Positions 1-8,546 of a DNA stretch of 23,719 bases are shown piece after piece. The stretch is from Deltaproteobacteria bacterium (GTDB taxonomy: Bacteria > Desulfobacterota > JADFXK01). A program made the translations under genes and the position numbers. Every line of letters begins with the position of its first letter. The first letter of the stretch is position 1. The notes beneath the pieces are model-generated. The model saw only the letters and a list, made by a program, of their open reading frames with translations. It searched no databases and had not been told where the DNA came from. Where the stretch lies: assembly GCA_015233295.1 (NCBI GenBank), contig JADFYC010000011.1, forward strand, positions 1 through 23,719, written 5' to 3'.

Positions 1-1341
1 TACCGAAATCTTTTCACCTTCGCCCCGGTCGGCATCGCTATTACGACCATCGGCGGGAAAATGCTTTCTTTTAATGATTCGTTCATGAAGATATTCAAGT
101 ATGATAATAAAGAAATGGTGTACCAGTTGCGAGCCAGGGATTTCTATCGTAACGCCAGCGCCGACCGGACAGAAATGCTGAATAAACTAATGATCGAAGG
201 CCAATTGGAGGACTACCAGGAAGAGCTTTTTGACAGCACCGGGAAAGGGTTTCCGGCCAGTTTGTCTTTGCGGGTGATTCAGTATGAAGGTCAGACTTGC
301 GTGCAGTCGATTATTCGTGATATTACTGAGATAAAGAAGTTGCAAAGTGCTCTGATGGACTACGCCGAAAATCTGGAAATGATGGTCCATAGAAAGACCA
401 AGGAACTCAAAGCCACCAATGAGGAACTATCCGCAGTTATTACGAGCCTGGAAGAAACCAGGCAGCAGTTGGCCGTGAGCGCCCATCAGGCGGGTATGGC
501 TGAACTGGCGGTGTCGATTTTGCACAATATCGGCAATGCCGTCAACTCCATAAATGTCCGGTTGAGCCGGTTGGATGGAAACCTGAGCGGTCGAGATATT
601 ACCTCGTTGGAAAAGATTCATAACCTGATGCAAACCGAAGAGATGATTCCGGCCCAGTCACCGGTCCAGGCCGACCGCAGGGGCAAGTTGCTCAAATACT
701 TTGATGCCACCATTGCCTCATTCAAAGAGAATTACCAACGGATGCGGGGTGATCATGAATTTATGAAAAGAGGGCTCGATCATGTCATCGAGACCATCTC
801 GTTGCAGCAGAAATATGCCGGCATTAGGGGATCGGAAACACCAGAAAACTTGAACGACCTGCTCCGCGACGCCCTGGACATGCTCATGGATTCCATCAAG
901 AAACGAGGCATCGAGATAGAACTTAATCAGACCTCGGTCCCCCAGGTCATGGTCAATCGAAATAAAATGGTTCAAATTCTGATTAATATCATCAAGAATA
1001 GTTATGAGGCGATTGAACAGACGGGCAGAACAAACGACCACAAAATTAATCTCAGCACCACGGTGGAAAAGGAAAATGGCCGAGGATACGTCCAGGTAGT
1101 TATCGCGGATACCGGTATCGGGGGTACCCCGGAAGTCTTGGTTAAGGCCTTTCGGTTCAATTTTTCCACTAAGGGTCGGGGTTCCGGATTCGGGCTACAC
1201 GACGCGGCGAATTACATTAACGCCCAAAACGGGTCCCTTAATATGTTCAGCGAGGGGCCGGGCCAAGGGACGCGGGTGGTTATCAGGCTGCCGATACCAA
1301 AAGGAGAACACGGCGGTGAACAACCGAATAATAGTAATTGA
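1..1341 (+). CDS. PAS-domain sensor histidine kinase (5' end outside window)
   Basis: The frame is open from base 1. The first 20 codons before the ATG at 61 already read as the start of a PAS fold (LFTFAPVGIAITT), so the gene begins upstream and the ATG at 61 is internal. Counting codons from base 1, the PAS domain covers about residues 4-112, a coiled-coil linker about 120-160, a variant H-box of the form ILHNIGNAVNSI has its candidate phospho-His at 175, and a HATPase_c domain carries the N-box Asn near 333, a DTGIG motif near 370 and a glycine-rich GRGSGFGL box near 392. No transmembrane segment lies in the visible part. The LHNIGN type of H-box is known from deltaproteobacterial and myxobacterial kinases. 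The stop lies 26 bp inside the next gene, so the two are probably translationally coupled. The natural partner is the receiver of that next protein (inference). Confidence 0.9.
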   Translation, partial: YRNLFTFAPVGIAITTIGGKMLSFNDSFMKIFKYDNKEMVYQLRARDFYRNASADRTEMLNKLMIEGQLEDYQEELFDSTGKGFPASLSLRVIQYEGQTCVQSIIRDITEIKKLQSALMDYAENLEMMVHRKTKELKATNEELSAVITSLEETRQQLAVSAHQAGMAELAVSILHNIGNAVNSINVRLSRLDGNLSGRDITSLEKIHNLMQTEEMIPAQSPVQADRRGKLLKYFDATIASFKENYQRMRGDHEFMKRGLDHVIETISLQQKYAGIRGSETPENLNDLLRDALDMLMDSIKKRGIEIELNQTSVPQVMVNRNKMVQILINIIKNSYEAIEQTGRTNDHKINLSTTVEKENGRGYVQVVIADTGIGGTPEVLVKAFRFNFSTKGRGSGFGLHDAANYINAQNGSLNMFSEGPGQGTRVVIRLPIPKGEHGGEQPNNSN

Positions 1342-3016
1342 TGACGAAGAATCAATTCTTAACGATTACCTTATGATATTGGCGCCCGAAGAGGAGAGCC
1401 CCACCCGGCGTCAAGAGAGAGACGCCCTGGAGGCGGAGTTATTTGGAGAAACCTCCGCACCGACACCGATTGCCCCGGAACGATACGACGTGGTTACGGC
1501 CGGGCAGGGACGCGAAGGTTTTGAAAGAGTCAAACAAAGCCGGGAGGCTGGGGAACCGTTTGCCTTGGCCTTTGTTGATATTAGGATGCCGCCCGGTTGG
1601 GATGGACTCCAGACGGCTAAAATGATTCGGGAAATTGACCAGGATATCGAGTTGGTTATTGTCACGGCCTACTCCGACCGCGACCGGCGGGAGATCGTGG
1701 CCAAAGTCGGCACTCCGGAGCGGTTGCTCTATATCAAAAAGCCATTTGATCCAGACGAAATCAGGCAACTGGCTCTGGCTTTGACCAAGAAATGGGATCT
1801 GGAACGAAAAGCGGAAAGGCACGCCAATTATCTGAGCCATCTCCTAGGTTCGGTGCGGCGGCTTAAGACCATCAGCATGTCTTCCATGAAGGAGGTATTG
1901 GCCGCGATTCTGGGTGAGGTACTGTCCTTTAGTGATGCCCATAAAGGCTTTATCGCCCGAATTGACCGCGGAAAGGTGCAGGTGGAAATTGCCTCGGAAG
2001 AGCTGCTGTCGGAAGAGATTGAATACTTGATCAGGAAGGCGTCTGAAAAGCTTAACCAGGTGGATGGGATCACCTGGATCAACGGGATCATGGTTTTTCC
2101 GCTCGAAAATGCTGATGGGACCCTGTTTATGCTGGTCTCGGACGCCGCCCCATCCGGTTCGGATGAACGGATCGGGTTGCTCAAGCTCCTGTTGGAGACA
2201 TCCGTGGAGGTTCTGGAAAATGTAAAGAAACATGAACATTATGTCCGGAGTCAGCGGATCGCCACCATTGGTCAAATTGCGGCCGGCATCATCCATGAGA
2301 TCAACAATCCCCTGGCGGGTATCGTCGGGGCGGCCGAAATGTCTCGAATCCAGGTGGAGAAGCTGGGAAAGTTTTGCCGGGAATATGAAACGGAGTTGAA
2401 TCGGGCCGATCCTGTCCCGGAGGTGAGCGAGCGACTGAAAGAGCTTCACCGACGTTTTGATTTGGCCAGGATCCAGAAGAAACTGGTTGATTACCATGAG
2501 ATCATTCAGACGGGAGGAGATCGGGTCCGGGGCCTGATGGGCAACATCAGAAGTTTTTCCAAGTGCAGTGACGTCTTTGCCCCCGAAATCCAGGATGTCG
2601 GCGCCGCGCTGGAAGAGACTTTGCGGCTGGCCCAGAATTCTCTGAAGCATGGGATCACCGTCCATAGAGAATGGACTATTCCCCTCCTGGCCAGGTGCGA
2701 CCTGAACGGCCTCAAGCAAGTCTTCCTAAACCTTATTCTCAATGCCGTCCAGGCCATGAACGGGTCTGGAGAATTGTGGCTTAAAGGTTGGAATGAATCC
2801 GGTAAGGCCATGATAACCGTAAAAGATTCCGGACCAGGCATCTCGGAAGAGGATCAGTGTAAAATTTTTGAGGCATTCTACACCACCAAGGCAGACGGCA
2901 CTGGCCTGGGGATGTCCATTGTCAAGGGAATTATCGAAAAGCACCAGGGCACCATTACCGTGTCATCTCAACCCGGCCAGGGGGCCGCCTTTCACCTGGA
3001 GATACCGGCGGAGTAA
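1316..3016 (+). CDS. Response-regulator receiver / histidine kinase (REC-GAF-like-HisKA-HATPase)
   Basis: The start is GTG at 1316, with AAGGAG at 1301-1306 just upstream; it overlaps the preceding kinase by 26 bp. The 566-residue protein is predicted to be cytoplasmic. It opens with a receiver domain: acidic pair D9/D10, phospho-acceptor D88 in FVDIRMPPGWDG, T117 and K142. About 35 extra residues (24-58), Glu/Arg/Pro rich, separate the first helix from the second strand, which is longer than a standard receiver. Residues about 185-300 look GAF-like but are weakly conserved. The kinase core follows: H327 in IIHEINNP, N-box N476, DSGPG from 504 and GTGLGM at 528-533. There is no DNA-binding domain, so it probably receives phosphate from the upstream kinase and relays it or modulates its own kinase activity (inference). 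Membrane and redox genes follow in the same run. Confidence 0.9.
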   Translation: MNNRIIVIDDEESILNDYLMILAPEEESPTRRQERDALEAELFGETSAPTPIAPERYDVVTAGQGREGFERVKQSREAGEPFALAFVDIRMPPGWDGLQTAKMIREIDQDIELVIVTAYSDRDRREIVAKVGTPERLLYIKKPFDPDEIRQLALALTKKWDLERKAERHANYLSHLLGSVRRLKTISMSSMKEVLAAILGEVLSFSDAHKGFIARIDRGKVQVEIASEELLSEEIEYLIRKASEKLNQVDGITWINGIMVFPLENADGTLFMLVSDAAPSGSDERIGLLKLLLETSVEVLENVKKHEHYVRSQRIATIGQIAAGIIHEINNPLAGIVGAAEMSRIQVEKLGKFCREYETELNRADPVPEVSERLKELHRRFDLARIQKKLVDYHEIIQTGGDRVRGLMGNIRSFSKCSDVFAPEIQDVGAALEETLRLAQNSLKHGITVHREWTIPLLARCDLNGLKQVFLNLILNAVQAMNGSGELWLKGWNESGKAMITVKDSGPGISEEDQCKIFEAFYTTKADGTGLGMSIVKGIIEKHQGTITVSSQPGQGAAFHLEIPAE

Positions 3017-3040
3017 CCTGATATTGAGAGGAACCGACCG

Positions 3041-3565
3041 ATGACCACCAAAAAAAACTGGAAGTATTATCTTGGGTTGTCTCTCTTTTTTTATAGTTTT
3101 ATTCCTTTGTGTACGGTGGAGCTGGTTTTTCTTCTGCCTTTTTTGTCATTCACCAAGACTCAGGCCACCACCTTCGCAGTCGGATATCTGGGTTCGGGTG
3201 AAATCGCCTTTCTGGCCGCGGTGGCTCTCTTGGGCAAGCCCTTTATCCAGTCTATTACGGCTAAGGTCAAGGGCTTCTTTGTCAAAGATAAGGCGGCAGG
3301 ACCGCCGAGACCGATCAGCCAAAGACGGCATCAGTTCGGGGTCTTTCTGCTCTTCTTCAGCTTCTTGCCCTACCTAGTCACCCTGGGAATTCTTCTGATG
3401 GGCCGGCCCCAAGGCCGGGAGTTGCGGGCCCTGGTGGCTATTTTGCTTTCCGGAGACGCTATATTCATTATAAGCCTTTTTGTCTTGGGCGAAGAATTCT
3501 GGGCGCGGCTGAAGAAGCTGTTTGAATGGCCGGGCCACGAGGTGAGCCAGAGTAATGACGGATGA
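3041..3565 (+). CDS. Small four-helix integral membrane protein (transporter-suffix-domain type)
   Basis: A 174-residue protein starting at ATG 3041, with a purine-rich GAGAGGA at about 3025-3031. Four hydrophobic segments are visible at about 11-35, 47-65, 100-121 and 131-150, linked by a basic cytoplasmic-looking loop at 70-97. The two halves resemble each other: each has an FFxSFxP-like first helix and a second helix beginning SGE/SGD and ending LLGKPF or VLGEEF, followed by a basic amphipathic tail. That two-fold repeat matches the small proteins annotated as transporter suffix domain-containing. No catalytic residues are evident and the function is unknown. It sits 24 bp after the kinase gene and overlaps the next gene by 11 bp, so it is probably co-transcribed with both. 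Confidence 0.8.
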   Translation: MTTKKNWKYYLGLSLFFYSFIPLCTVELVFLLPFLSFTKTQATTFAVGYLGSGEIAFLAAVALLGKPFIQSITAKVKGFFVKDKAAGPPRPISQRRHQFGVFLLFFSFLPYLVTLGILLMGRPQGRELRALVAILLSGDAIFIISLFVLGEEFWARLKKLFEWPGHEVSQSNDG

Positions 3566-4367
3566 CCAATTTATGCCGGGAAATGATTGGGGCTTGATCA
3601 GATTGGCCATATTCTTCGGGGGACTGGGCCTTTTTCTATTGCTGGAACTGATCGCCCCCTATCGGCCGGCCAGTGTCTCAAAGCTGAGCCGGTGGTTGAT
3701 TAACCTGGGTCTGGCTGTCTTCAACACGCTGGCCCTGCGCCTGATCTTCGCTTCAGCCATTGTTCAGACGGCGGTCCAGGTCTCCCACCAGCGGCTGGGT
3801 CTGCTCAATATGCACCCTTTGCCGCACTGGGCCAGGATTCTCGTCACCATTATCTTCCTGGACTTCATCTTGTATGTCTGGCATCTGTTGAACCATGAGA
3901 TGCCGCTGATGTGGCGTTTCCATCGAGTTCATCATTGTGATTTGAATATGGACGCGTCTACGGCTACCCGGTTCCACCTGGGCGAGCTGGCCATTTCCGC
4001 CGTGATCAAAATCGGTCTGATTTTTTTTCTGGGCGCGGATGTCTGGGGGGTGGTCTGGTTTGAAATCCTGGTAGTGTTCACGGCTCAGTTCCAGCACAGT
4101 TCTCTAAAGGTTCCGGCCTGGTTTGAGAAAATTTATTGGGTTCTATTCGTACCGCCGGCGATGCACCGGATTCATCATTCGGTAGTGATTAAAGAACGAA
4201 ACACCAATTACGGGACCATTTTTTCTGTCTGGGATTGGATGTTGGGCACGATGTTGACCAGGGTGGACCAGGGCGGGATCAAGATTGGGGTCGGGGCCTA
4301 TCCCGATGCCCGAAAGCTGGGCCTGGGTCAACTGTTGATCATGCCCTTTACCAGACCGGCCCCGTAA
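3555..4367 (+). CDS. Sterol desaturase / fatty acid hydroxylase family protein
   Basis: A 270-residue integral membrane di-metal oxygenase-like protein. The histidine boxes of the fatty acid hydroxylase superfamily are clear: HLLNH (H110, H114), HRVHH (H123, H126, H127), H141, H181 and HRIHH (H204, H207, H208), followed by the usual TNYG near 217-220. Hydrophobic segments lie at about 14-34, 47-70, 95-112 and 145-180. In this family the histidines hold two irons that use O2 to hydroxylate or desaturate lipid acyl chains or sterols at the membrane. The substrate here cannot be told. The start at 3555 overlaps the previous gene by 11 bp; an internal ATG at 3573 is possible but would lose only six residues. 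An O2-dependent enzyme next to a diiron-type protein hints at a response to oxygen exposure (inference). Confidence 0.92.
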   Translation: MTDDQFMPGNDWGLIRLAIFFGGLGLFLLLELIAPYRPASVSKLSRWLINLGLAVFNTLALRLIFASAIVQTAVQVSHQRLGLLNMHPLPHWARILVTIIFLDFILYVWHLLNHEMPLMWRFHRVHHCDLNMDASTATRFHLGELAISAVIKIGLIFFLGADVWGVVWFEILVVFTAQFQHSSLKVPAWFEKIYWVLFVPPAMHRIHHSVVIKERNTNYGTIFSVWDWMLGTMLTRVDQGGIKIGVGAYPDARKLGLGQLLIMPFTRPAP

Positions 4368-4396
4368 TCCGTAACCCGCAAGTGAAAGGATTAATT

Positions 4397-5233
4397 ATGG
4401 TTAACCAGAACAAGCTGTTTTCTCCGGCAGAACCGATGGACCCTGATGAAGTTCGGGAGTACCTGGAATCTCACCCGGCGGGGACCTATACCTTACTAGA
4501 TGTCCGGCAACCGGCTGAATACGAGGCGGAACATATGCCCGGAGCCAAGCTGGTGCCTTTGCCCCTACTGGCTGATCAAATGTCGGAGTTAGACAAAGAC
4601 AGGCCGACCATTGTTTATTGCGCATCAGGTGGCCGGAGCCGGGTTGCCGCCCAATTTCTTTCCGGTCAAGGGTTTTCCGAGGTGCATAATCTTTGGGGCG
4701 GGATCGAGGCTTGGGAGGGACAGGTGGCGAAGGGACCGGTGGGGCTGAGTATGGAATTCCTGCCCCCGGATGCGGCGCCGGCCGAAGTCGTTCTCTTCGC
4801 TTATGGCTTGGAAGGGGCCTTAGGGCAGGTTTACCGGATTATGTCCGGTCGAGTGGCCGACTCCGAAGTGGGCGACCTGCTGCTCCAACTGGCGGTGATA
4901 GAAGATAAGCATAAGGATATGTTACAACGACTGAGCACTAAAGACGGCCCGGTAATAGCCTCACCCGAAGATCTGGAGGCTCGGGCAAGTGCCGAAATTA
5001 TAGAGGGCGGCTTTCACCTCTCGGATTTCATCAAGCAAAATGAGGCTGCCATGCAGACTGCTTTGGGTGTCCTCGAATTGGCCATGATGATCGAGGCCCA
5101 GGGCCTGGACTTATACTTACGTTACGCGGACAGAGCCCAAGATGCCCAGGTGGCGGAGTTGCTCCTAAAAATTGCCGACGAGGAAAAAAACCATTTGACG
5201 GCGCTGGGCCGGTTGATGGACAGCCGGATTTGA
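4397..5233 (+). CDS. Rhodanese domain fused to ferritin-like (rubrerythrin-type) diiron domain
   Basis: The open frame extends upstream to 4235, inside the previous gene, but the supported start is ATG 4397, preceded by GAAAGGA at 4384-4390; this gives 278 residues. Residues about 12-112 are a single rhodanese domain with the active-site loop VYCASGGRSR (catalytic C75), which accepts sulfane sulfur as a persulfide. Residues about 125-275 form a four-helix ferritin-like domain. Candidate iron ligands are E139, E169 with H172 (ExxH), E233, and E263 with H266 (ExxH), the rubrerythrin/YciF-like arrangement. There is no C-terminal rubredoxin Cys4 knot. The fusion suggests coupling of sulfane sulfur handling with peroxide or O2 reduction (inference). 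It is the last gene of the plus-strand run and faces a minus-strand kinase gene 49 bp away. Confidence 0.92.
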   Translation: MVNQNKLFSPAEPMDPDEVREYLESHPAGTYTLLDVRQPAEYEAEHMPGAKLVPLPLLADQMSELDKDRPTIVYCASGGRSRVAAQFLSGQGFSEVHNLWGGIEAWEGQVAKGPVGLSMEFLPPDAAPAEVVLFAYGLEGALGQVYRIMSGRVADSEVGDLLLQLAVIEDKHKDMLQRLSTKDGPVIASPEDLEARASAEIIEGGFHLSDFIKQNEAAMQTALGVLELAMMIEAQGLDLYLRYADRAQDAQVAELLLKIADEEKNHLTALGRLMDSRI

Positions 5234-5243
5234 CGACGCCCGA

Positions 5244-5258
5244 CCCGACCTGGTCGGG
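5244..5258. terminator. Possible hairpin between convergent genes
   Basis: CCCGA and TCGGG form a short GC-rich hairpin with a five-base loop in the 49 bp between two convergent stop codons. No U-tract follows on either strand, so it is at best a weak bidirectional terminator. The placement, not the sequence, is the main argument. Confidence 0.3.
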
Positions 5259-5282
5259 GTTGATGTCCCGGCCGGATGCCTG

Positions 5283-7787
5283 TCAAAATAGGGGGTGGCG
5301 TTCTTCCTTACTGCGGAGGGGGAAACTGACGATCATCTCGGTACCGCCGCAGGTCTTTATGTCTATCGTTCCCCGCAGTTGCCTGATCAGGCCTCTGATT
5401 AGTTCAAATCCCAACGATTTTGGCTTAGTTAGGTCAAAGTCGGAAGGAAGACCCACGCCGTCATCCTTAACCCGGACCTGGACCAGGTCATCGGCCGTGG
5501 TGCTGATGGCCACCTCGATTGTACCCTGATCTTTGCCTCGGAAGGCGTGCTTATAAGCATTGGTAATCAGTTCGTTCAAGGCCAGAGCACACGGGATGGC
5601 CTGGTCTATCTCCAAATAGACATCGGAAGGTGCAACGACCAATGAAACCGATCGGGGCAGATATGTCTGAGAGATGTTGGCCACCAACTGCTCCGCATAG
5701 ATTTCCATGCTGATCTTGCTCAAGTGAGTGCTTTGGTACAGTTGGCTGTGAATTAAGGCCATCGAATGAACCCTGACGCTGGCGTCGGTCAACAATTCTG
5801 TGGCCTCGGGGTTGCTGGTCTGATCTCGGGTGATATTCAGAAGTCCGATGATCACCTGAAGGTTATTTTTGACCCGGTGGTGAATTTCCTTCAATAGCAG
5901 CTCTTTTTCCTTGAGTGAAGCCTTGATCTGCTCCTTGGCCGCCTCCAATTCGGTGGCCCTGGCCCGCTGTTCGGCTTCATTTTTTCGCAAAGCTTCTTCC
6001 GTCCGTTTCCGTTCCACGATTTCCATTTCGAGGATGATGTTGGCGTGAGCCAGCTCGCTCGTTCGTCGTTTAACTAGTTCTTCTAAATTTTCTCTATAGT
6101 TGTCTAATTCTTCCTCGACTCGTTTGCGTTCGGTGATGTCGGTGATGACGCCGACCAACCCGGCCAGCTGGCCGCTGATGTCTAAGAATGTGGCTTTGTT
6201 AAAAATTACATTGCGGTGTTGGCCATCAGGATATCTGACCGTAGCTTCGTATTCTTGAGTTCCGGGGTGATTGAGTAGGGCCAGGTCCATTTCATTGTAA
6301 CGTTTAGCCAGATCATCCGGGACAATTTCATAAACCGTTCTCCCCAACAGTTTGTTTTTAGACAGCCCGGTGTAATTTTCGAAGGCCTGGTTGACACCTA
6401 AGTATCTGCCGTAATTGTCTTTATAAAAGACGGGGGAGGGGATGGAGTCGATTAAAGTCTGGAGAAAGTGGAATTGTTGTTTCCGTTCGTCCTCAATGAT
6501 CTTGCGTTCGGAAATATCCTCTATAAAACCCTCTAAATAGAGCAATTGCCCGTCGGCATCAGTTACCTGCCAGGCCTGTAGGTTGCCGGTGAAAACGCTG
6601 CCATCTTTGCGCCGGTATTGATTTGTAATTTGTATCGGTTGGTCAGCATCGAGAATCAAACGGATTATTTCCGGCCGGCGGGGCGGGTCGGCATCCAGAT
6701 CTACAGTGATATCGTGGACGGCAGACAGCATCTCCATCGGGGAGGCGTAGCCAAACATGGTGGCGTAGGCGGGATTGGCGTTGATTAACCGGCCGTCAGG
6801 CGCAGATTGGAATATGCCCAGGACGGCGCCTTTAAATAATCGGCGGTACCGTTCCTCGCTCTCCCGGAGCGATTTTTCGGCCCAGATGCGGTCGGTGATA
6901 TCGGTCACACAAGCAATCGCGCCGATATAGTCGCCCTGATCACCCATTAATGGCGATGCGTCCAAAATAGCAAAAAAATGGGCGCCATCTTTGCGGATAA
7001 AGACAAAATCATGCTGCTCTCTGACGGATTTTTGTCGGCGCTCCAAATAATGTTGACAATGCTCAATATTACTTCTATCCATAAAGGAGAATAAGTGCCG
7101 GCCGACCATTTCCGCCGGGGAGTAACCCAGCATTTCGGCCATGCGGGGATTAACAAAAGTGGTATTGCTGTTTTGGTCAATTACCCAAATACCCTCTTGC
7201 ATGTTTTCAACCAATAGGCGGTATTTCTCTTCACTTTTCCGCAAGGCGGCTTCGGCTTGCTGATGTTGGACGATCTTCTTTTGCAGTTTTTCATTGGTCC
7301 GGCTTAGTTCGGCCGTGCGTTCTCCCACTATCGTTTCCAGGTGATCCCGGTAGCTTTTTAACTGCCTTTCAGCCTCCTTGCGGTGGAGGGCCACCTCTAT
7401 TGTAATCTCGAGTTCCCGGGGATGATATGGTTTTACGATGTATCCGAAGGGATCTGCCTGCTTGGCTCTTTCAAAAAGATCGTCGTCGGTGTAAGCGGTT
7501 AGGAAGATGATGGGGATATCAAACCCTGCCCGGATTAGCGTAGCCGTGGCGATACCGTCAAGTTTTCCGGACAGTTTGATATCCATCAAGATTAAATCAG
7601 GCTTGACGGCCCAGACCAGCTCCAGACACTCTTCCCCGGAATAAGCGATCCCGACGACTTGATGCCCGATGTCCGTGAGGTGGTTCCGAAGCAAAATGGT
7701 AAGCGTGGCTTCATCATCCACCACCATGATCTTGGCCATGCTATTCTTTCTTTGCCCGTGAGTTGAAACTGATGGTAGTTTGGACAT
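5283..7787 (-). CDS. Receiver-PAS-PAS-PAS-HisKA_2 sensor histidine kinase
   Basis: The chosen start is the ATG at 7787, preceded by GGGGGGTGAC, giving 834 residues. An ATG at 7740 starts exactly at the receiver fold (MAKIMVVDDE) but has a poorer ribosome site; a TTG at 7805 is less likely. From the 7787 start: receiver at about 19-135 with D24/D25, phospho-acceptor D69 in LMDIKLSGKLDG, T97 and K119; a coiled coil about 140-185; PAS domains about 188-305, 310-428 and 440-557, each ending in a DITER/DISER-type PAC motif; a second long coiled coil; then HisKA_2 with the His pair 636-637 in HHRVKNN and a HATPase_c domain ending near the C-terminus. No membrane segment is seen. HisKA_2 kinases often signal to stand-alone or output-less receivers. 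It stands alone on its strand with its own promoter. Confidence 0.92.
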   Translation of the reverse strand: MSKLPSVSTHGQRKNSMAKIMVVDDEATLTILLRNHLTDIGHQVVGIAYSGEECLELVWAVKPDLILMDIKLSGKLDGIATATLIRAGFDIPIIFLTAYTDDDLFERAKQADPFGYIVKPYHPRELEITIEVALHRKEAERQLKSYRDHLETIVGERTAELSRTNEKLQKKIVQHQQAEAALRKSEEKYRLLVENMQEGIWVIDQNSNTTFVNPRMAEMLGYSPAEMVGRHLFSFMDRSNIEHCQHYLERRQKSVREQHDFVFIRKDGAHFFAILDASPLMGDQGDYIGAIACVTDITDRIWAEKSLRESEERYRRLFKGAVLGIFQSAPDGRLINANPAYATMFGYASPMEMLSAVHDITVDLDADPPRRPEIIRLILDADQPIQITNQYRRKDGSVFTGNLQAWQVTDADGQLLYLEGFIEDISERKIIEDERKQQFHFLQTLIDSIPSPVFYKDNYGRYLGVNQAFENYTGLSKNKLLGRTVYEIVPDDLAKRYNEMDLALLNHPGTQEYEATVRYPDGQHRNVIFNKATFLDISGQLAGLVGVITDITERKRVEEELDNYRENLEELVKRRTSELAHANIILEMEIVERKRTEEALRKNEAEQRARATELEAAKEQIKASLKEKELLLKEIHHRVKNNLQVIIGLLNITRDQTSNPEATELLTDASVRVHSMALIHSQLYQSTHLSKISMEIYAEQLVANISQTYLPRSVSLVVAPSDVYLEIDQAIPCALALNELITNAYKHAFRGKDQGTIEVAISTTADDLVQVRVKDDGVGLPSDFDLTKPKSLGFELIRGLIRQLRGTIDIKTCGGTEMIVSFPLRSKEERHPLF

Positions 7788-8007
7788 TGTCACCCCCCGA
7801 AGCAATCATTCAGCTTACGTCATGACCGGGTTACCGGATTTGGCCGGGGCCGGATCGAGTTCCGCTGTTTTTGTAAATTTATCCGGGCTAAGACCCAAGT
7901 TTTGTGAAAATAGCATGAGTTGGGGTTTGACGTGCTCTATCCGAAATTCAGGGTCGTGTCAGTCCAGTCCGGGGTTGCAGGTGAGGTAGTGGAATCCGGA
8001 GGCGACT

Positions 8008-8023
8008 CTCCAGGAAGCTGGAG
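8008..8023 (-). other. Leader hairpin
   Basis: CTCCAG and CTGGAG flank a four-base loop, giving a perfect six-pair hairpin about 15-30 nt downstream of the predicted minus-strand transcription start of the kinase gene. It could stabilise the 5' end of the transcript or attenuate it. No known riboswitch consensus was recognised. Confidence 0.35.
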
Positions 8024-8025
8024 CG

Positions 8026-8045
8026 ATAGTGCAATTTTTCACTAT
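8026..8045. promoter_or_regulatory. Candidate operator at the kinase promoter
   Basis: ATAGTG (8026-8031) and CACTAT (8040-8045) are perfect inverted half-sites separated by eight bases. The repeat touches the -10 hexamer and covers the expected start of minus-strand transcription, which is where a repressor would bind. The regulator is unknown. Confidence 0.4.
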
Positions 8046-8072
8046 TGTAACTCGAAATCGCACTGATGTCAA
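8044..8072 (-). promoter_or_regulatory. Sigma70-type promoter for the HisKA_2 kinase gene
   Basis: Read on the minus strand, TTGACA (8072-8067) and TACAAT (8049-8044) are separated by exactly 17 bases, a perfect -35 and a five-of-six -10. Transcription should start near 8037, about 250 nt before the ATG at 7787, leaving a long untranslated leader. Confidence 0.6.
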
Positions 8073-8546
8073 TATCAATAGTAGTGGTATATTCATATCT
8101 AAAACGTATGGTTATAAATACACTTATTCTGCCTTAAGCCATAGATTAACAATTAATATCACCTTATGACAGCCGAGGAACAGCTTCCGGTGACCCGGGA
8201 CCGGTCATGATTTGGTGGTATGGGGTAAGCCGGAGACAAAAAATTAAATCTCGAACAGTCATAATTGTCCTTTTTCGAGGAGGCGTAGTTGCCGGTTACT
8301 CCTCGTTGCTTGTTGCTGGTTGTCTTCAACGAATAACCAGCGACAACTAACCCGCAACAGGTGCTCTCATAAACGGCAATTACAGCCGTGTCAAGTATAT
8401 TATTTATCATTTCATCAGATGACCGACGCAATGGCGCCACCAACCGGCAGTAATTATGATCGCGATCGGAGCCGGACTGGATTTGCCGACCCTGATGATC
8501 GGGCCGTATCTATATGGGCGGGTAGAAAGAAAAGGGGAAGAACCAC

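Larger units (their letters stand above)
7788..8546. other. Divergent intergenic region between the HisKA_2 kinase and phoB-like genes
   Basis: About 760 bp without a convincing gene. The part next to the kinase gene holds a strong minus-strand promoter (8044-8072), an overlapping inverted repeat and an apparent leader of roughly 250 nt. The part next to the phoB-like gene holds two inverted repeats: CGAGGAG (8276-8282) with CTCCTCG (8299-8305), and GTTGCTGGTT (8312-8321) with AACCAGCGAC (8335-8344, one wobble pair). A minus-strand frame at 8159-8443 has no recognisable protein features and is probably chance. I could not find a convincing plus-strand promoter for the phoB-like gene. Confidence 0.5.

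Noticed and set aside
4235..4396. Extended N-terminus of the rhodanese-ferritin protein
   Set aside because: The extra 54 codons overlap the hydroxylase gene and do not look like the family; ATG 4397 has a good ribosome site.
7788..8037. Possible cyclic-di-GMP (GEMM) riboswitch in the kinase leader
   Set aside because: Only a short CAAACC string and scattered GC pairs match; the conserved GEMM core and tetraloop receptor are not visible.
8159..8443. Minus-strand 94-residue ORF
   Set aside because: No recognisable domain, poor composition, and it covers inverted repeats in the divergent intergenic region.
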